Shown here piece by piece: positions 42,962-52,138 of a stretch of 64,000 nucleotides of DNA (position 1 is the stretch's first letter; every line of letters begins with the position of its first letter). The stretch is from RYN-417 sp043745485 (GTDB lineage Bacteria > Patescibacteriota > Saccharimonadia > Saccharimonadales > JACDBH01), in assembly GCA_043745485.1 (NCBI GenBank), contig JAYTSU010000017.1:5853-69852 (forward strand), read 5' to 3'. Below the pieces are notes generated by a model. That model did not search any database. It saw nothing but the letters and a program-made list of their open reading frames with translations, and was not told the DNA's origin. Made by a program: the position numbers and the translations under genes.

Positions 42962-43062
42962 CTCTTATTACATGGGCGCAAACTTATAGTGCGTATTTGT
43001 ACCTAAGCGAATTTAATACCTTACATCTTAAGGACTTGTGCTGTCTGCATGTTTAAAAATAT

Positions 43063-43254
43063 TTATAGATGCAAGAGTTCAAAAACTCGATGAATGAAAA
43101 ATGCCGGCCATACCATGGCCTTCAATATAGCGAGAATAAACCCACCAAAGCCATTAGAATTTTGTACGAAGTAGACTGCAGCACCGACGAACGTTAAGAA
43201 GGCCGCACCAGCTGGACCGCCCTTATGTACTACTTTTACTTTATTATTTGTCAT
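43063..43254 (-). CDS. Small membrane protein (63 aa)
   Basis: I do not recognise a family. Two hydrophobic segments (about 14-30 and 35-56) fit a small two-helix membrane protein. A strong Shine-Dalgarno AAGGAG five bases before the ATG supports it as a real gene. It follows the 442-aa unknown gene by 38 bases on the same strand. Confidence 0.7.
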   Translation of the reverse strand: MTNNKVKVVHKGGPAGAAFLTFVGAAVYFVQNSNGFGGFILAILKAMVWPAFFIHRVFELLHL

Positions 43255-43292
43255 GATATCTCCTTGAACCCATTAAAGCATACACGAGTGAG

Positions 43293-44621
43293 CTAGTTAA
43301 ACGTTTTGTCGGATTCCACCATTTCACATTGATTCAGTGCAATTGAACCAATGCGCATAGGATTATCTTCTGGTGTCGTTTCTTCAACTGCCAAAATAAC
43401 ATCTAAATAAGCACCGTAATCTGCATCAATATTTTGCAGCTCAACATGTGGCTCCAAGAAGCGCGTGCCCAAGTAAATAGCCGTGCGCGTCTTGGTGCCG
43501 TCAAGTCTTTCTACTGGCATATTATTAGAGTCTACTAATTCGTCTGCCGTGACGGCAAAGCCATTGGGATGACAATCATGATCCGCTAAATATAATTCGA
43601 TATCATCCAATAAATTTCGATTGGTATAGCCAGGAATAAAATGATTTATTGCTTCAAGCCGACCCACAAACATCGAACGGACGCGATGAAGTACTTTGCC
43701 TAAAACGATAGCATTAGACGTATCAATTCCTTCATGATGGATTGACCATCCAAGCTGATGTGAATACTGGCTAAGCCATTCAGGCGACCGGTTTAACAGC
43801 GTCGGACGCAAGAGCTCGGCAAGCATGATTACCATATCTTGTTGTTCTCGTACTGTTGCTAAACGATATATGTCAGTGCCAAGCTGTGGATCATAAGCAT
43901 CCGTCGTAAGAATTTCTTGTGCATAGCCGCCCGTCATAGTAATGGCTGACTGAGTTGTTTTATTTGTAACAACAAGCTCAAACTCACCCTGACCTTCGCA
44001 TAATTGTGGCAGTCCAAACGACATGTCTATGTAGCGTTCTTGAGTGAGCTTTACTGACTGCTCTGCATTTGAGAAATTATACTTACTATTGATAGAATGA
44101 ACTACCGCACGACGATTAATTGTTTCTGCTAAACAACGACCGACGTCATAAATAAGATCATCGGGTTGCTCATCGTCATCAATAAGAACTACTGCTTCAA
44201 ACAAGACTTCGAGATCATCCAAAAACCCAGCTTCTTGTGGAGTGATGTCTTTCAGTACCCTCACGCCATCAAGCACTGAAAATATGTCACTCAGAGGATC
44301 ATCTAGATCTTGATTAACGAAAGGTAACAGTATACCTTCAGGCGAGTATATTAACTTAACGAGTGAAGTACATGCACCACCTTTTTTCGGCGCATCAAAT
44401 AGCTCAATAGATTGGGTGATTTCATCCGGCTCAGCTGCCATAAAATCTCTGCTTATATGCATACTACCGGATGATGATTTAAAGATATGTTGGGCCTCAA
44501 TGTACTGCGGCTCTTCTTCAACGAGGGCTCTCATTTGCCAGTTTAGTAGCTCAGCCGTAGCTATATGGGCTACTTCGCCGTTTTCTAAACGCTGAAACTC
44601 GTGGTCCCATTCCGTACTCAT
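43293..44621 (-). CDS. Hypothetical protein (442 aa)
   Basis: A large acidic soluble protein without a recognisable family, signal peptide or membrane segment. The ATG at 44621 is preferred over an upstream alternative twelve codons earlier, because that stretch (CFTVRL) does not look like coding sequence and AAGG lies close before the ATG. Base composition is like the neighbours. It is 63 bases downstream of trxB on the same strand, but the gap leaves room for its own promoter. Confidence 0.75.
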   Translation of the reverse strand: MSTEWDHEFQRLENGEVAHIATAELLNWQMRALVEEEPQYIEAQHIFKSSSGSMHISRDFMAAEPDEITQSIELFDAPKKGGACTSLVKLIYSPEGILLPFVNQDLDDPLSDIFSVLDGVRVLKDITPQEAGFLDDLEVLFEAVVLIDDDEQPDDLIYDVGRCLAETINRRAVVHSINSKYNFSNAEQSVKLTQERYIDMSFGLPQLCEGQGEFELVVTNKTTQSAITMTGGYAQEILTTDAYDPQLGTDIYRLATVREQQDMVIMLAELLRPTLLNRSPEWLSQYSHQLGWSIHHEGIDTSNAIVLGKVLHRVRSMFVGRLEAINHFIPGYTNRNLLDDIELYLADHDCHPNGFAVTADELVDSNNMPVERLDGTKTRTAIYLGTRFLEPHVELQNIDADYGAYLDVILAVEETTPEDNPMRIGSIALNQCEMVESDKTFN

Positions 44622-44684
44622 TAGCCTTACAGTAAAACAACTACGTAGCAGATGCAACTATATTTAGCTAATACTAAGGTATAT

Positions 44685-45626
44685 CTACAAATGGCCTTCA
44701 AGGAATTCACGAATCCTAAGGGCAGCGGTGGCACCTTCGCCAACAGCAGTGGCAATCTGAAGTGTTGAACCGCTTCGGCAGTCGCCCGCAACAAATACAC
44801 CCTTTACAGTAGTAGCTAATGAGTCGGCACTGCTTTTAACAAGTCCAATTTCGTCAAGTTCGACATCACTACCTTTTAGAAAATTTGTGTTGGGCTGGAG
44901 GCCTACAAAAACAAACACACCATCGGTTTCAAACTCCACTTTTTCGCCAGTGTTCTTGTCGGTTCCAACAACTTTGGTGAGCTTCCCGTCTTCGCCGACA
45001 ATTTCGTCGGTTGTAACCTGCTTGTGAACGGTTATCTTGTCCTTATGCTTTTCTTCAAGTTCTTTGACTAAAACATCACTTGCCCTAAAGTCACTTCGGA
45101 CCAGCATGTCGATGTGCGTTGCAAAGCGGGTCAAAAACATTGCTTCTTGGACGGCAGAGTTACCGCCGCCAATCACCACCAAGCGCTTTTCGCGGTAAAA
45201 AGCACCGTCACAGGTTGCGCAGTAATGCACGCCGCGGGCATAAAACGTATCTTCTCCGGGCACGCCAATTTTCTTATATCCACTTCCGGTTGCAATCAGT
45301 ACGGACTTGGCCAAAACGTCTCCGTCTGTTGTATCGAGCGTTATGACATCACCGTCTTTTTTGAGCCCCAACACTTCGCCAAGCTCAATCACTGCCCCAA
45401 AGCGCTCTGCTTGCTTGCGCATGTTGTCGCCCAAAGTCAGACCTTCTATGCCTTCGGGAAATCCGGGATAATTGTCTACCCAGTCGGTAGTAGCAATCAG
45501 CCCACCAGGTACAGCTTTTTCGTATAGTACGGTTTTAATATCTTCACGCGTAGTATAGATGGCTGCACTTAACGCAGCTGGTCCCGCTCCCACAATAACA
45601 AGGTCATGAATTTTAGAATCTGTCAT
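44685..45626 (-). CDS. trxB: Thioredoxin reductase
   Basis: An FAD/NADPH disulfide reductase of 313 aa. The FAD-binding GAGPAALSAAIY is at the N-terminus, the redox-active CATC at about 136-139, the NADPH-binding GGGNSAVQEA at about 154, and the second FAD motif FVAGDCR near 280. It reduces thioredoxin or NrdH-type glutaredoxins. It is the last gene of the glutaredoxin, DUF218, trxB operon, whose promoter carries NrdR-box-like sites. Confidence 0.96.
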   Translation of the reverse strand: MTDSKIHDLVIVGAGPAALSAAIYTTREDIKTVLYEKAVPGGLIATTDWVDNYPGFPEGIEGLTLGDNMRKQAERFGAVIELGEVLGLKKDGDVITLDTTDGDVLAKSVLIATGSGYKKIGVPGEDTFYARGVHYCATCDGAFYREKRLVVIGGGNSAVQEAMFLTRFATHIDMLVRSDFRASDVLVKELEEKHKDKITVHKQVTTDEIVGEDGKLTKVVGTDKNTGEKVEFETDGVFVFVGLQPNTNFLKGSDVELDEIGLVKSSADSLATTVKGVFVAGDCRSGSTLQIATAVGEGATAALRIREFLEGHL

Positions 45627-45639
45627 AATATATCCTTAA

Positions 45640-46290
45640 TTATAGTCGTTTTATCCTATTTTTACCAGTCGCCAGCGCCATAAACGGCTCGTCATTAGCC
45701 TCTCTTTTCACCCTTTCGGCCGACACTATATAAAATGGATCTTCAAAAAACTTATTTTCTAACCACGACTCATCGCCGTCAGTCATCGGTTCTAAAAATG
45801 CGCTTTGTTTTTGAAGCGTAGCGTCTTCGTTATTTGACCTTTCCTCAGGGCTGCAATCAACACCTTCAAACTCAAGTTCGTATGAATTGCCCAATATTTT
45901 ATGCGCCAGAATTTGTATACGCCTAATCCGCGGCTGGGCTGCAATAAACAAAAGACTATTAAAGTTGTGTGGCTGTAAAATTTGGCGCTTCAAATAAAAG
46001 ATATTACTTATAGTGTCTTTTGATTCATCTTCTCGTAGCAGGACATCGTGCTCAACGCCATTGTCTACTAAGTATTCGGCCATGGCATCGCACTCCTGAA
46101 AAGGCTGTTCTATACCAAGAACATCAAAATTTATCGTCCACTTACCGCACAGCGTGATATATTTTATTTTATCGGCGCGCAAAAGCTCGTTTGCCCTGTC
46201 GAGACTTCTAAAAATGTGATCAGGTAAATCCCAAGAATCCGGGCCTAACGGGCGTGACCCCAAAACAACTGCTGTATCAAATTTTTGCAT
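45640..46290 (-). CDS. DUF218 (YdcF-like) protein
   Basis: A 216-aa cytosolic protein with the DUF218 pattern: AVVLGSRP at the start, the A-x-x-L ... ITLCGK strand and loop (about 40-52), the LLREDESKDTISN segment (about 84-96, equivalent to the E-S-x-x-T-x-x-N motif) and a following Rossmann-like strand. YdcF/SanA-type proteins bind nucleotides such as SAM or affect envelope integrity; the role here is unknown. It is 8 bases from the glutaredoxin gene and 13 from trxB. Confidence 0.8.
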   Translation of the reverse strand: MQKFDTAVVLGSRPLGPDSWDLPDHIFRSLDRANELLRADKIKYITLCGKWTINFDVLGIEQPFQECDAMAEYLVDNGVEHDVLLREDESKDTISNIFYLKRQILQPHNFNSLLFIAAQPRIRRIQILAHKILGNSYELEFEGVDCSPEERSNNEDATLQKQSAFLEPMTDGDESWLENKFFEDPFYIVSAERVKREANDEPFMALATGKNRIKRL

Positions 46291-46298
46291 AGATCTTA

Positions 46299-46547
46299 TT
46301 ATGCTAATGCTGGGGCTAGTTTTTGCAAGTTAAAGCCTATGACTACTTCTTGGGTGTCATCTTCTTTGGTAACAACTGTAACAGGCACGGTCATAGCCCC
46401 GCTTGCAGCCATAGCTTCAGCTTGGCGGTGTGGTTCGTTGTCGATGTTTACTTCGTTATAGGTGTGGCCTTTAGCAGACAGCCACTTTTTGACCATCACA
46501 CAGTAGGCGCAGGTGTTAGTGGTGTAGATTGTAATGTTTTTTGCCAT
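46299..46547 (-). CDS. Glutaredoxin / NrdH-like redoxin
   Basis: An 82-aa thioredoxin-fold protein with a CAYC active site (C13 and C16) and a cis-Pro segment TVPVTVV (about 55-61). Size and sequence are close to NrdH-type redoxins, which take electrons from thioredoxin reductase and give them to ribonucleotide reductase. The partner trxB is in the same operon and there are NrdR-box-like sites at the promoter, both favouring the NrdH reading over a glutathione-dependent glutaredoxin. Confidence 0.88.
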   Translation of the reverse strand: MAKNITIYTTNTCAYCVMVKKWLSAKGHTYNEVNIDNEPHRQAEAMAASGAMTVPVTVVTKEDDTQEVVIGFNLQKLAPALA

Positions 46548-46582
46548 ATAGATTGCCTTTTTAATTATTTTTAATGGTATAC

Positions 46583-46631
46583 ACCCATTATATAGCGCTT
46601 GTGTTTAACGTCAATACGCTATATGTTGTGT
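46583..46631. promoter_or_regulatory. Two NrdR-box-like sites at the redoxin operon promoter
   Basis: Site 2 (46616-46631, ACGCTATATGTTGTGT) matches 14 of 16 positions of the NrdR consensus acaCwAtATaTwGtgt. Site 1 (46583-46598, ACCCATTATATAGCGC) matches 12. They lie 17 bases apart, close to the 15-16 usual for NrdR, and flank and overlap the promoter. An 8-base inverted repeat (ATATAGCG and CGCTATAT) links the two. Confidence 0.6.
46587..46614 (-). promoter_or_regulatory. Promoter of the redoxin-DUF218-trxB operon
   Basis: Minus-strand TTGACG (46609-46614) and a consensus TATAAT (46587-46592), 16 bases apart. This is one of the best sigma-70-type promoters in the window. Unlike many others, it leaves a leader of about 33 bases. 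Confidence 0.8.
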
Positions 46632-46741
46632 TTTTTAGTAATTTAACCGTTTTTACGTGGTTACAACTTTTATTCTCTAAAGTAAGCGTGGAAGCTCAGT
46701 ATATTACGTTTATAGTGCTTTAGGAAATAGTGATATAAAAC

Positions 46742-49585
46742 CTATACGTGTCGTTGTAGGCGGCGAACAAACTTGCCCTTGAGCCAGGTTGCAGTCATTG
46801 CCAAGACAAAACCTGCAAAGACAAGTGGAACTAAGGAACCCTTAAGCTTAGCTGCGACGACGACGAGAGTTATGAAGCTAAGAAGCCAGGCAAATGTCAG
46901 TCGGCGGCTATAGCGGCTGCGTAGAAACTCGGCACCCAAGTAAAAGTATGGAAATGACACCACAACCAAGAACGTGCTTGATAGCAGTCCAAAGATCAGA
47001 GTGAAGGCCAGACTCTCCCAGAATGGATCGCTCAGAGCAAGCGGGATCAGTGCCACGACACTCGTAAGGCTGGTTGTGATGAGCGGACGGAAGCGAGCTT
47101 TGACAGCCAGCGCCATCGATTCAAATCCACTAGCTCCCTCTATTTGAGCTTGGTTAGCAAAATCAGTAAGTAGAATCGTATTATTAACGGCTATACCAAT
47201 TAATGCAAAAAAGCCAACCATGACAAAGAAACTAAGTGGATTATTGGTAAGGTGTAGCCCGGCCGCAACTCCAAAGAAACTAAACGGAATAGCAGTAAAG
47301 ATCAGGAGCGGTTGGAGTAAAGAGTGGAACTGGAATGCTAAGAGCAAGAACATCACAATCAACAGCACGGGGAAAGCTAGCAGCATGCTCTTGAATGAAT
47401 CTTGGTTGTTAGACTCATTGCCAAAATCGAAGGTCACATCACTTTTCTTTAGTCCATATTGCTCAATCTTTACAGCCGTAAAATCGTCTTCCACTGCCTT
47501 TTGTGCAGCAGTAACAAGTGCAGATGTGTCGTCAGAGTTAAACCCAGCTTGGACTTCAATCACCCGCTTTGCATTGCTCCGTGTGATTGCATCCGTGTCA
47601 CCAACTACCTCAACCCTATTAATCAGTGCAGTCGTTTTGTTGGATGCACGTGTAACCGTTTTGCCCTTTATTGAAGACGCTATAGCTTCGGCGAGCTTGG
47701 TTGAATCGGTGGTATTATTACCAAACACCTGTACGCGGAACGGAAGATCATCTTTTGGCGGACCAGCATCAAGCGACCCAACTTTTACGTGCGCTTTATC
47801 AAAACCAGCAAATACAGTGTTGAGCTGCTCTATAAGCACTGGCGCCTTAACATCACGTTTTTTGAAGCTTACGAGCTTAACCGTTCCCATTGCACTGCGC
47901 GTATTACCTGAGTCAAGATAGCTGATAACAACGATGTTTTTACCCAACGTTTTTCCAACCAAAACATTAGCGTCATCCGTTATCTGCTGTGCACTGGCAA
48001 TGGACGTATTAGCCGGGAATGTGAGCGTAACGGATATGTTGTCCCCGTCTTTTGTAGATGGGAAAATATCAAACTTCAACTTCTGGAAAAACACAGCACT
48101 CCCAACTAGGAATAAAAAGCTAACGAATAGTGCCACTATGCCAATGGCGGCTGCTTTTTTGCGGCTATGGTTGCCAACACGAATTAAGTTAGCTAAACCA
48201 TCAGAAATACGGTTTTCTAGTATTAGAACTGGGTTGCGCGTTTCTGTATCTCGCTTACTATTTTTATTGAGTAACAAAAAGCGACTCATGAATGGAATAA
48301 GTGTCAATGAAACCAACAAAGAAACTGCCAAGCTTATAATGATAGTAATTGGCAACACGCGGATAAAGCTGCCTAAAATTCCGCTTATAAAGAGCATGGG
48401 CGCAAAAGCCAGCATAGTGACTAACGTTCCGGCTGTACTTGCTCGTGCTACTTTTTTCATAGCAGCTGCAACAATCTGCCTGCTGGTTGCCTGGTCCTTT
48501 TTACCGGCATCAATTGCCTCGGCCATAATAGTTGTGTCATCAACAATAAGACCAAGGCACAAAACTAGTCCAAACAATGTAATAGTATTGAGAGTTAGTC
48601 CTATGGCATACAGTAAACCAACAGTAATCAGCAGCACACTCGCCATGCTCAGCGCCGTTGCCACCCCTGCGCGCCAGCTTATCAGTAGCAAGCTAATGAT
48701 AATAACAACAATGAGGCCTTCTATGAGGTTGGTCTGTAGATTCAAAATTTGGTTTTCGATATTTTCTGACACACCAGCACTTATTGCAACTGTTGCTCCC
48801 GTGGACATGTTTTTATTATTAATCACAGCAATGCGTTGATTCAGGGCTTTTTCTAAATGTATTGCATCAGTACCGGCCTGAGCATGTACGCCAATCTCAA
48901 CTGCAGGATAAAATAGTGTGCCGTCAGCGTAATGTATACCAACACGGTCAAACGTTTGTTGTAGCGTAACGCTCTCACCAGTTGCAGGATTAATACCAGT
49001 CTTAAATGGATCTATGACCTTCAGACTTGCTACACCTTTTGTACCGCTAAGGTCGTTTTTAACTTGTTCAGCAATATATCTGAGATCTTCAGTGGACGTA
49101 TCTTCATTCTTTCGCACCGATAGTAATACGTCATATTCATTATTAAATTTTGATGCGTTTATGGCTTTATATTCAACGGCCGCATTTTTTGGTAAAAAAC
49201 CCGCATGACTAACTAATGATTGAATGTCAGCTTGGGCAGTTTTGGCATTGGTTCCCTCTTTATATTCTATAACCACGCTAAAGAAGTTATCCGCGGCATT
49301 TGCGGTAACTTGTTTAACCTTAGCCTGCTTCATAACTAGTTCTGAGAGCGGCCTTACGATGTCGTTGTCAACTTTTGTCTTGTCATTCACAAAATATGTG
49401 CCACTTGTAACACTGATCGGTACTTCTACGTTAGGGAATCCCTGCCGTTGCATAAATACCCCGTAGCTAAGGAACCCGAAAATTACGAGTGCAATCCAGA
49501 GTGTTGCTGTAGTTTTTACCCTGTCATAAAAGAACAGACCAAATCGTTGAAAAAGAGTGAACACTGACTTTGATTTTTTAGTCAT
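46742..49585 (-). CDS. RND-family efflux permease (MMPL/AcrB-like)
   Basis: A 947-aa proton-driven exporter. One membrane helix near the N-terminus (about 28-48) is followed by a large extracellular loop, then a helix cluster (about 285-440) with GLIVDDTTIMAEAI, the signature with the proton-relay aspartates. A second extracellular loop and a second helix cluster (about 735-930) complete the duplicated RND layout. No membrane-fusion or outer-membrane partner is nearby, as expected for a monoderm. The start ATG is preceded by AAGGG at 11 bases. Confidence 0.9.
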   Translation of the reverse strand: MTKKSKSVFTLFQRFGLFFYDRVKTTATLWIALVIFGFLSYGVFMQRQGFPNVEVPISVTSGTYFVNDKTKVDNDIVRPLSELVMKQAKVKQVTANAADNFFSVVIEYKEGTNAKTAQADIQSLVSHAGFLPKNAAVEYKAINASKFNNEYDVLLSVRKNEDTSTEDLRYIAEQVKNDLSGTKGVASLKVIDPFKTGINPATGESVTLQQTFDRVGIHYADGTLFYPAVEIGVHAQAGTDAIHLEKALNQRIAVINNKNMSTGATVAISAGVSENIENQILNLQTNLIEGLIVVIIISLLLISWRAGVATALSMASVLLITVGLLYAIGLTLNTITLFGLVLCLGLIVDDTTIMAEAIDAGKKDQATSRQIVAAAMKKVARASTAGTLVTMLAFAPMLFISGILGSFIRVLPITIIISLAVSLLVSLTLIPFMSRFLLLNKNSKRDTETRNPVLILENRISDGLANLIRVGNHSRKKAAAIGIVALFVSFLFLVGSAVFFQKLKFDIFPSTKDGDNISVTLTFPANTSIASAQQITDDANVLVGKTLGKNIVVISYLDSGNTRSAMGTVKLVSFKKRDVKAPVLIEQLNTVFAGFDKAHVKVGSLDAGPPKDDLPFRVQVFGNNTTDSTKLAEAIASSIKGKTVTRASNKTTALINRVEVVGDTDAITRSNAKRVIEVQAGFNSDDTSALVTAAQKAVEDDFTAVKIEQYGLKKSDVTFDFGNESNNQDSFKSMLLAFPVLLIVMFLLLAFQFHSLLQPLLIFTAIPFSFFGVAAGLHLTNNPLSFFVMVGFFALIGIAVNNTILLTDFANQAQIEGASGFESMALAVKARFRPLITTSLTSVVALIPLALSDPFWESLAFTLIFGLLSSTFLVVVSFPYFYLGAEFLRSRYSRRLTFAWLLSFITLVVVAAKLKGSLVPLVFAGFVLAMTATWLKGKFVRRLQRHV

Positions 49586-49605
49586 CTTTTTAGAGTCCCT
49601 TGTTA

Positions 49606-49622
49606 ATACTTAACAAGTTAAG
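49606..49622. promoter_or_regulatory. Palindromic motif upstream of the RND gene
   Basis: ATACTTAACAAGT (49606-49618) is found again at 52119-52131, in front of the ABC exporter. Here it overlaps the 14-base dyad CTTAACAAGTTAAG (49609-49622), just after an extended -10 (TGCTATAAA on the minus strand) in the RND leader. A shared repressor site is the simplest reading. Confidence 0.5.
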
Positions 49623-49696
49623 CATACATATTTATAGCATGCAACTAATTTCTCAGAAAACGTAATTTATACGGATCTTTTTATCGGTGAAAGCTG

Positions 49697-50266
49697 TTAT
49701 TTACCTACAGCAGTCAGTTCGATGTCGAATACGAGGTCGGCGTTAGCAGGAATGCCAGAACCACTTGGTGGAGTTGCACCATATGCCTTGTCTGCTGGAA
49801 TAAGCAAACGGCGAGTACCGCCAACTTTCATGCCAGGTACGCCTTCTGTCCACCCCTTTATGACTTGGTTAAGACCAAAAGGAATTGGCTGATTAGCGCC
49901 GTCATGTGAACTTTGAAAGATAATCCCTGTTGCTGCTACTGCACCCGTGTAGTGTGCTGTTACGGTGTCGCCCGCTTTAACTTCTGTGCCGGTACCAACG
50001 ACTGTGTCGATCGACTGCAATGTTTCAACTTTTGCTATTGGTGTAAATCCTGCTAGTTGTGTGCCTTCCAATTTGGTTTCTCCTGTCTTTTTAGTTGTCG
50101 GGTTTTTTGATACTGCACTGTTTACGGCCTTTTGAATATCTTCCTGCTTATGCTGCTGTTTTACCTGCCAGATAACCAAAAGGCTAAATCCGACTGACGT
50201 AACTAGAAACAATAAAGCAAGGACGCCCATTCCAAATCTAGTCGCGTACTCTTTTTTGTCTGCCAT
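49697..50266 (-). CDS. FKBP-type peptidyl-prolyl cis-trans isomerase, membrane-anchored
   Basis: A foldase of 189 aa with an N-terminal membrane helix (about 13-33), a short linker and an FKBP domain (about 85-189) marked by GDTVTAHYTG, VIKGWTEGVPGMKVGGTRRL and the IPANADLVFDIEL end. It would assist folding of exported proteins. The ATG at 50266 is preceded by GGAGGAG, which is unusually close (two bases) but strong. A TATACT box lies further upstream. Confidence 0.93.
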   Translation of the reverse strand: MADKKEYATRFGMGVLALLFLVTSVGFSLLVIWQVKQQHKQEDIQKAVNSAVSKNPTTKKTGETKLEGTQLAGFTPIAKVETLQSIDTVVGTGTEVKAGDTVTAHYTGAVAATGIIFQSSHDGANQPIPFGLNQVIKGWTEGVPGMKVGGTRRLLIPADKAYGATPPSGSGIPANADLVFDIELTAVGK

Positions 50267-50338
50267 CACTCCTCCATTACTTATGCTTGCATTAGTATAC
50301 CGTACCAAGCCGCAACTGTGCCAAACAGTTTTTTATAA

Positions 50339-52120
50339 TTAACTAGCAATTTCAAATTCTTTTAACTGCTCTTTAGTTTTTTCGCTTGGCTCTTTATTTT
50401 GTAAGTGCAACAGCTGAGCATAGATTCCTTTGGTTTGCGCCAATTCTCTTGGGCTACCAGACTCATCAACACGACCTTTACTGATAGTAATTATTTGATC
50501 GACACTCTGAATAGTACTTAAGCGGTGAGCTATGATAATCGTTGTACGACCTTTCATGAGGCGCTCCAGTGCTTCTTGTACCATAGCTTCAGATCTGCTG
50601 TCCAACGAGCTCGTTGCTTCGTCTAGTATTAAAATTGGCGCATCCTTCAGCAGCGCCCTAGCAATTGCAATCCGTTGTTTTTGGCCCCCAGAAAGCTTGA
50701 GGCCACGTTCGCCGATTTCGGTCTTATAACCTTTTTCAAAATGCTGTATAAATTCGTCGGCATTGGCAGCTTTGGCAGCAGCATGCACTTCAGCCTCTGT
50801 AGCTTTTGGATTGGCGTAGCTAATGTTTTCATGAATCGTCCCGCTAAACAGTGCGGGGTCCTGAAAAACAACGCCTATATGCCCCCTTAGTGACTCCTGA
50901 GTTACGTCAGTGATGTCCTGTCCGTCTATATGTATGTTCCCTGACTGTGGTTCGTACAAACGCATCAGAAGGCTGGTGATTGTCGTCTTGCCTTCTCCTG
51001 ACTCACCAACCAAGGCCACCTTACTATCAGGCGCAATAGTGAACGTCAGATCTTTGAGCACCGGTTCATTATCATAGGCAAAAGTTACATTGTCGAATGT
51101 GATTGCACCTTTTTCTACTACAAGTGGCACAGCGTTTTCTTTGTCAGTAAACTCGGGCTTTTCGTCCATTGCCTTAAAGTAATCCTTTGTGTTTGCGATT
51201 GCGCGCTGGAACCTATCAACAATAAAACTAATGCTAAAAATTGGGATTCTAATAAGCGCTGCATATTGAATAAGGAGCACCATTTCGCCGATTGTATATC
51301 TGCCACGCGCAGTCTCTACAAATATAAAAGTATAGATCCCTAGAAATATAATGTTTAGGACTAGCCGTCGTCCCACATCTTGTTTATGCCAGAACTGGCT
51401 TTGTGGGTGCGTGGTGTCGATTGTATTTTGCATGTGCTTGTTAAAGAACTTTAACTCCCGAGTCTCTTGAATAAAGCTTTTTACAACCCGTACTTGTCCG
51501 ACACTTTCTGCAAAACGGCCACTAGCTACGTCAAGATTCTTATTAATTTTATGCTGGTAATCTTGCCACTTGCTGCTGGTCTTGGTAGTCATAAATATAA
51601 ATATTGGATACAGAAGTGACAACATAACGCCAACTTGCCATGAATAATGGAACACAATTATAAGGGATAGAACTGTACTAAAAACAAACTGTAAAAAGTT
51701 ATTACTTAAAACCTGTAAAAAATCACCAATCTGCGTAATGCCGCGGCTCATCTGATTTATAATCTTACCGGTTAATTCGGTGTCGAAATAGCGCTGCGGC
51801 AGAGTTAGAAGATGTTTGTAATATCGGTTAGATAAGATTGCCGTCAGGCGGACGCCCATAATGTCGCCATAGTAGCCGCCTATATTGCTCAGTAATGTCT
51901 GGCCTAAGTCCGTCAGGAATATAAGAGCTGCAAAAATGGCTACTAGCTTGACGTTGGCGTGTCCGCCGGCTGCCAACTTAGTAATTTGATCAACTGCGCC
52001 TTTTGTTAAAAGTGGCTGTAACTGACTCATAACAGCCAGTAGAATCGTCAGAATGGATATCGATATATACAGCGGCCATAGCTCACGTGTAAATCTTATA
52101 ATCCGCCACAAATGTTTCAT
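50339..52120 (-). CDS. ABC exporter, fused membrane and ATPase domains
   Basis: A half-transporter of 593 aa that should work as a dimer. Six membrane helices (about 1-310) are followed by an ATPase domain with Walker A GESGEGKTT (about 378), the signature LSGGQKQR (about 482) and Walker B ILILDEATSSLDS (about 505). MsbA/lipid or multidrug export are the usual roles; substrate is unknown. The ATG at 52120 is chosen over an upstream TTG, since a TATACT box ends eight bases before it and overlaps a palindrome shared with the RND gene. Confidence 0.94.
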   Translation of the reverse strand: MKHLWRIIRFTRELWPLYISISILTILLAVMSQLQPLLTKGAVDQITKLAAGGHANVKLVAIFAALIFLTDLGQTLLSNIGGYYGDIMGVRLTAILSNRYYKHLLTLPQRYFDTELTGKIINQMSRGITQIGDFLQVLSNNFLQFVFSTVLSLIIVFHYSWQVGVMLSLLYPIFIFMTTKTSSKWQDYQHKINKNLDVASGRFAESVGQVRVVKSFIQETRELKFFNKHMQNTIDTTHPQSQFWHKQDVGRRLVLNIIFLGIYTFIFVETARGRYTIGEMVLLIQYAALIRIPIFSISFIVDRFQRAIANTKDYFKAMDEKPEFTDKENAVPLVVEKGAITFDNVTFAYDNEPVLKDLTFTIAPDSKVALVGESGEGKTTITSLLMRLYEPQSGNIHIDGQDITDVTQESLRGHIGVVFQDPALFSGTIHENISYANPKATEAEVHAAAKAANADEFIQHFEKGYKTEIGERGLKLSGGQKQRIAIARALLKDAPILILDEATSSLDSRSEAMVQEALERLMKGRTTIIIAHRLSTIQSVDQIITISKGRVDESGSPRELAQTKGIYAQLLHLQNKEPSEKTKEQLKEFEIAS

Positions 52121-52134
52121 ACTTAACAAGTATA
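52119..52134. promoter_or_regulatory. -10 box and overlapping palindrome of the ABC exporter
   Basis: The minus-strand TATACT (52129-52134) ends eight bases before the ATG and lies within a perfect 15-base palindrome, ATACTT-GTT-AAGTAT (52119-52133). Thirteen bases are the same as in front of the RND exporter. Confidence 0.6.
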
Positions 52135-52138
52135 GCGT

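Noticed and set aside
46625..46741. Possible terminator after the RND gene (TAACC...GGTTA)
   Set aside because: Five base pairs with a ten-base loop and no U run on the correct strand.
47934..48839. A 301-codon plus-strand open frame
   Set aside because: It is fully antisense to the RND exporter gene, which has clear family motifs; its product is low in sequence logic (Ile/Leu/Ser-rich) and has no start signal.
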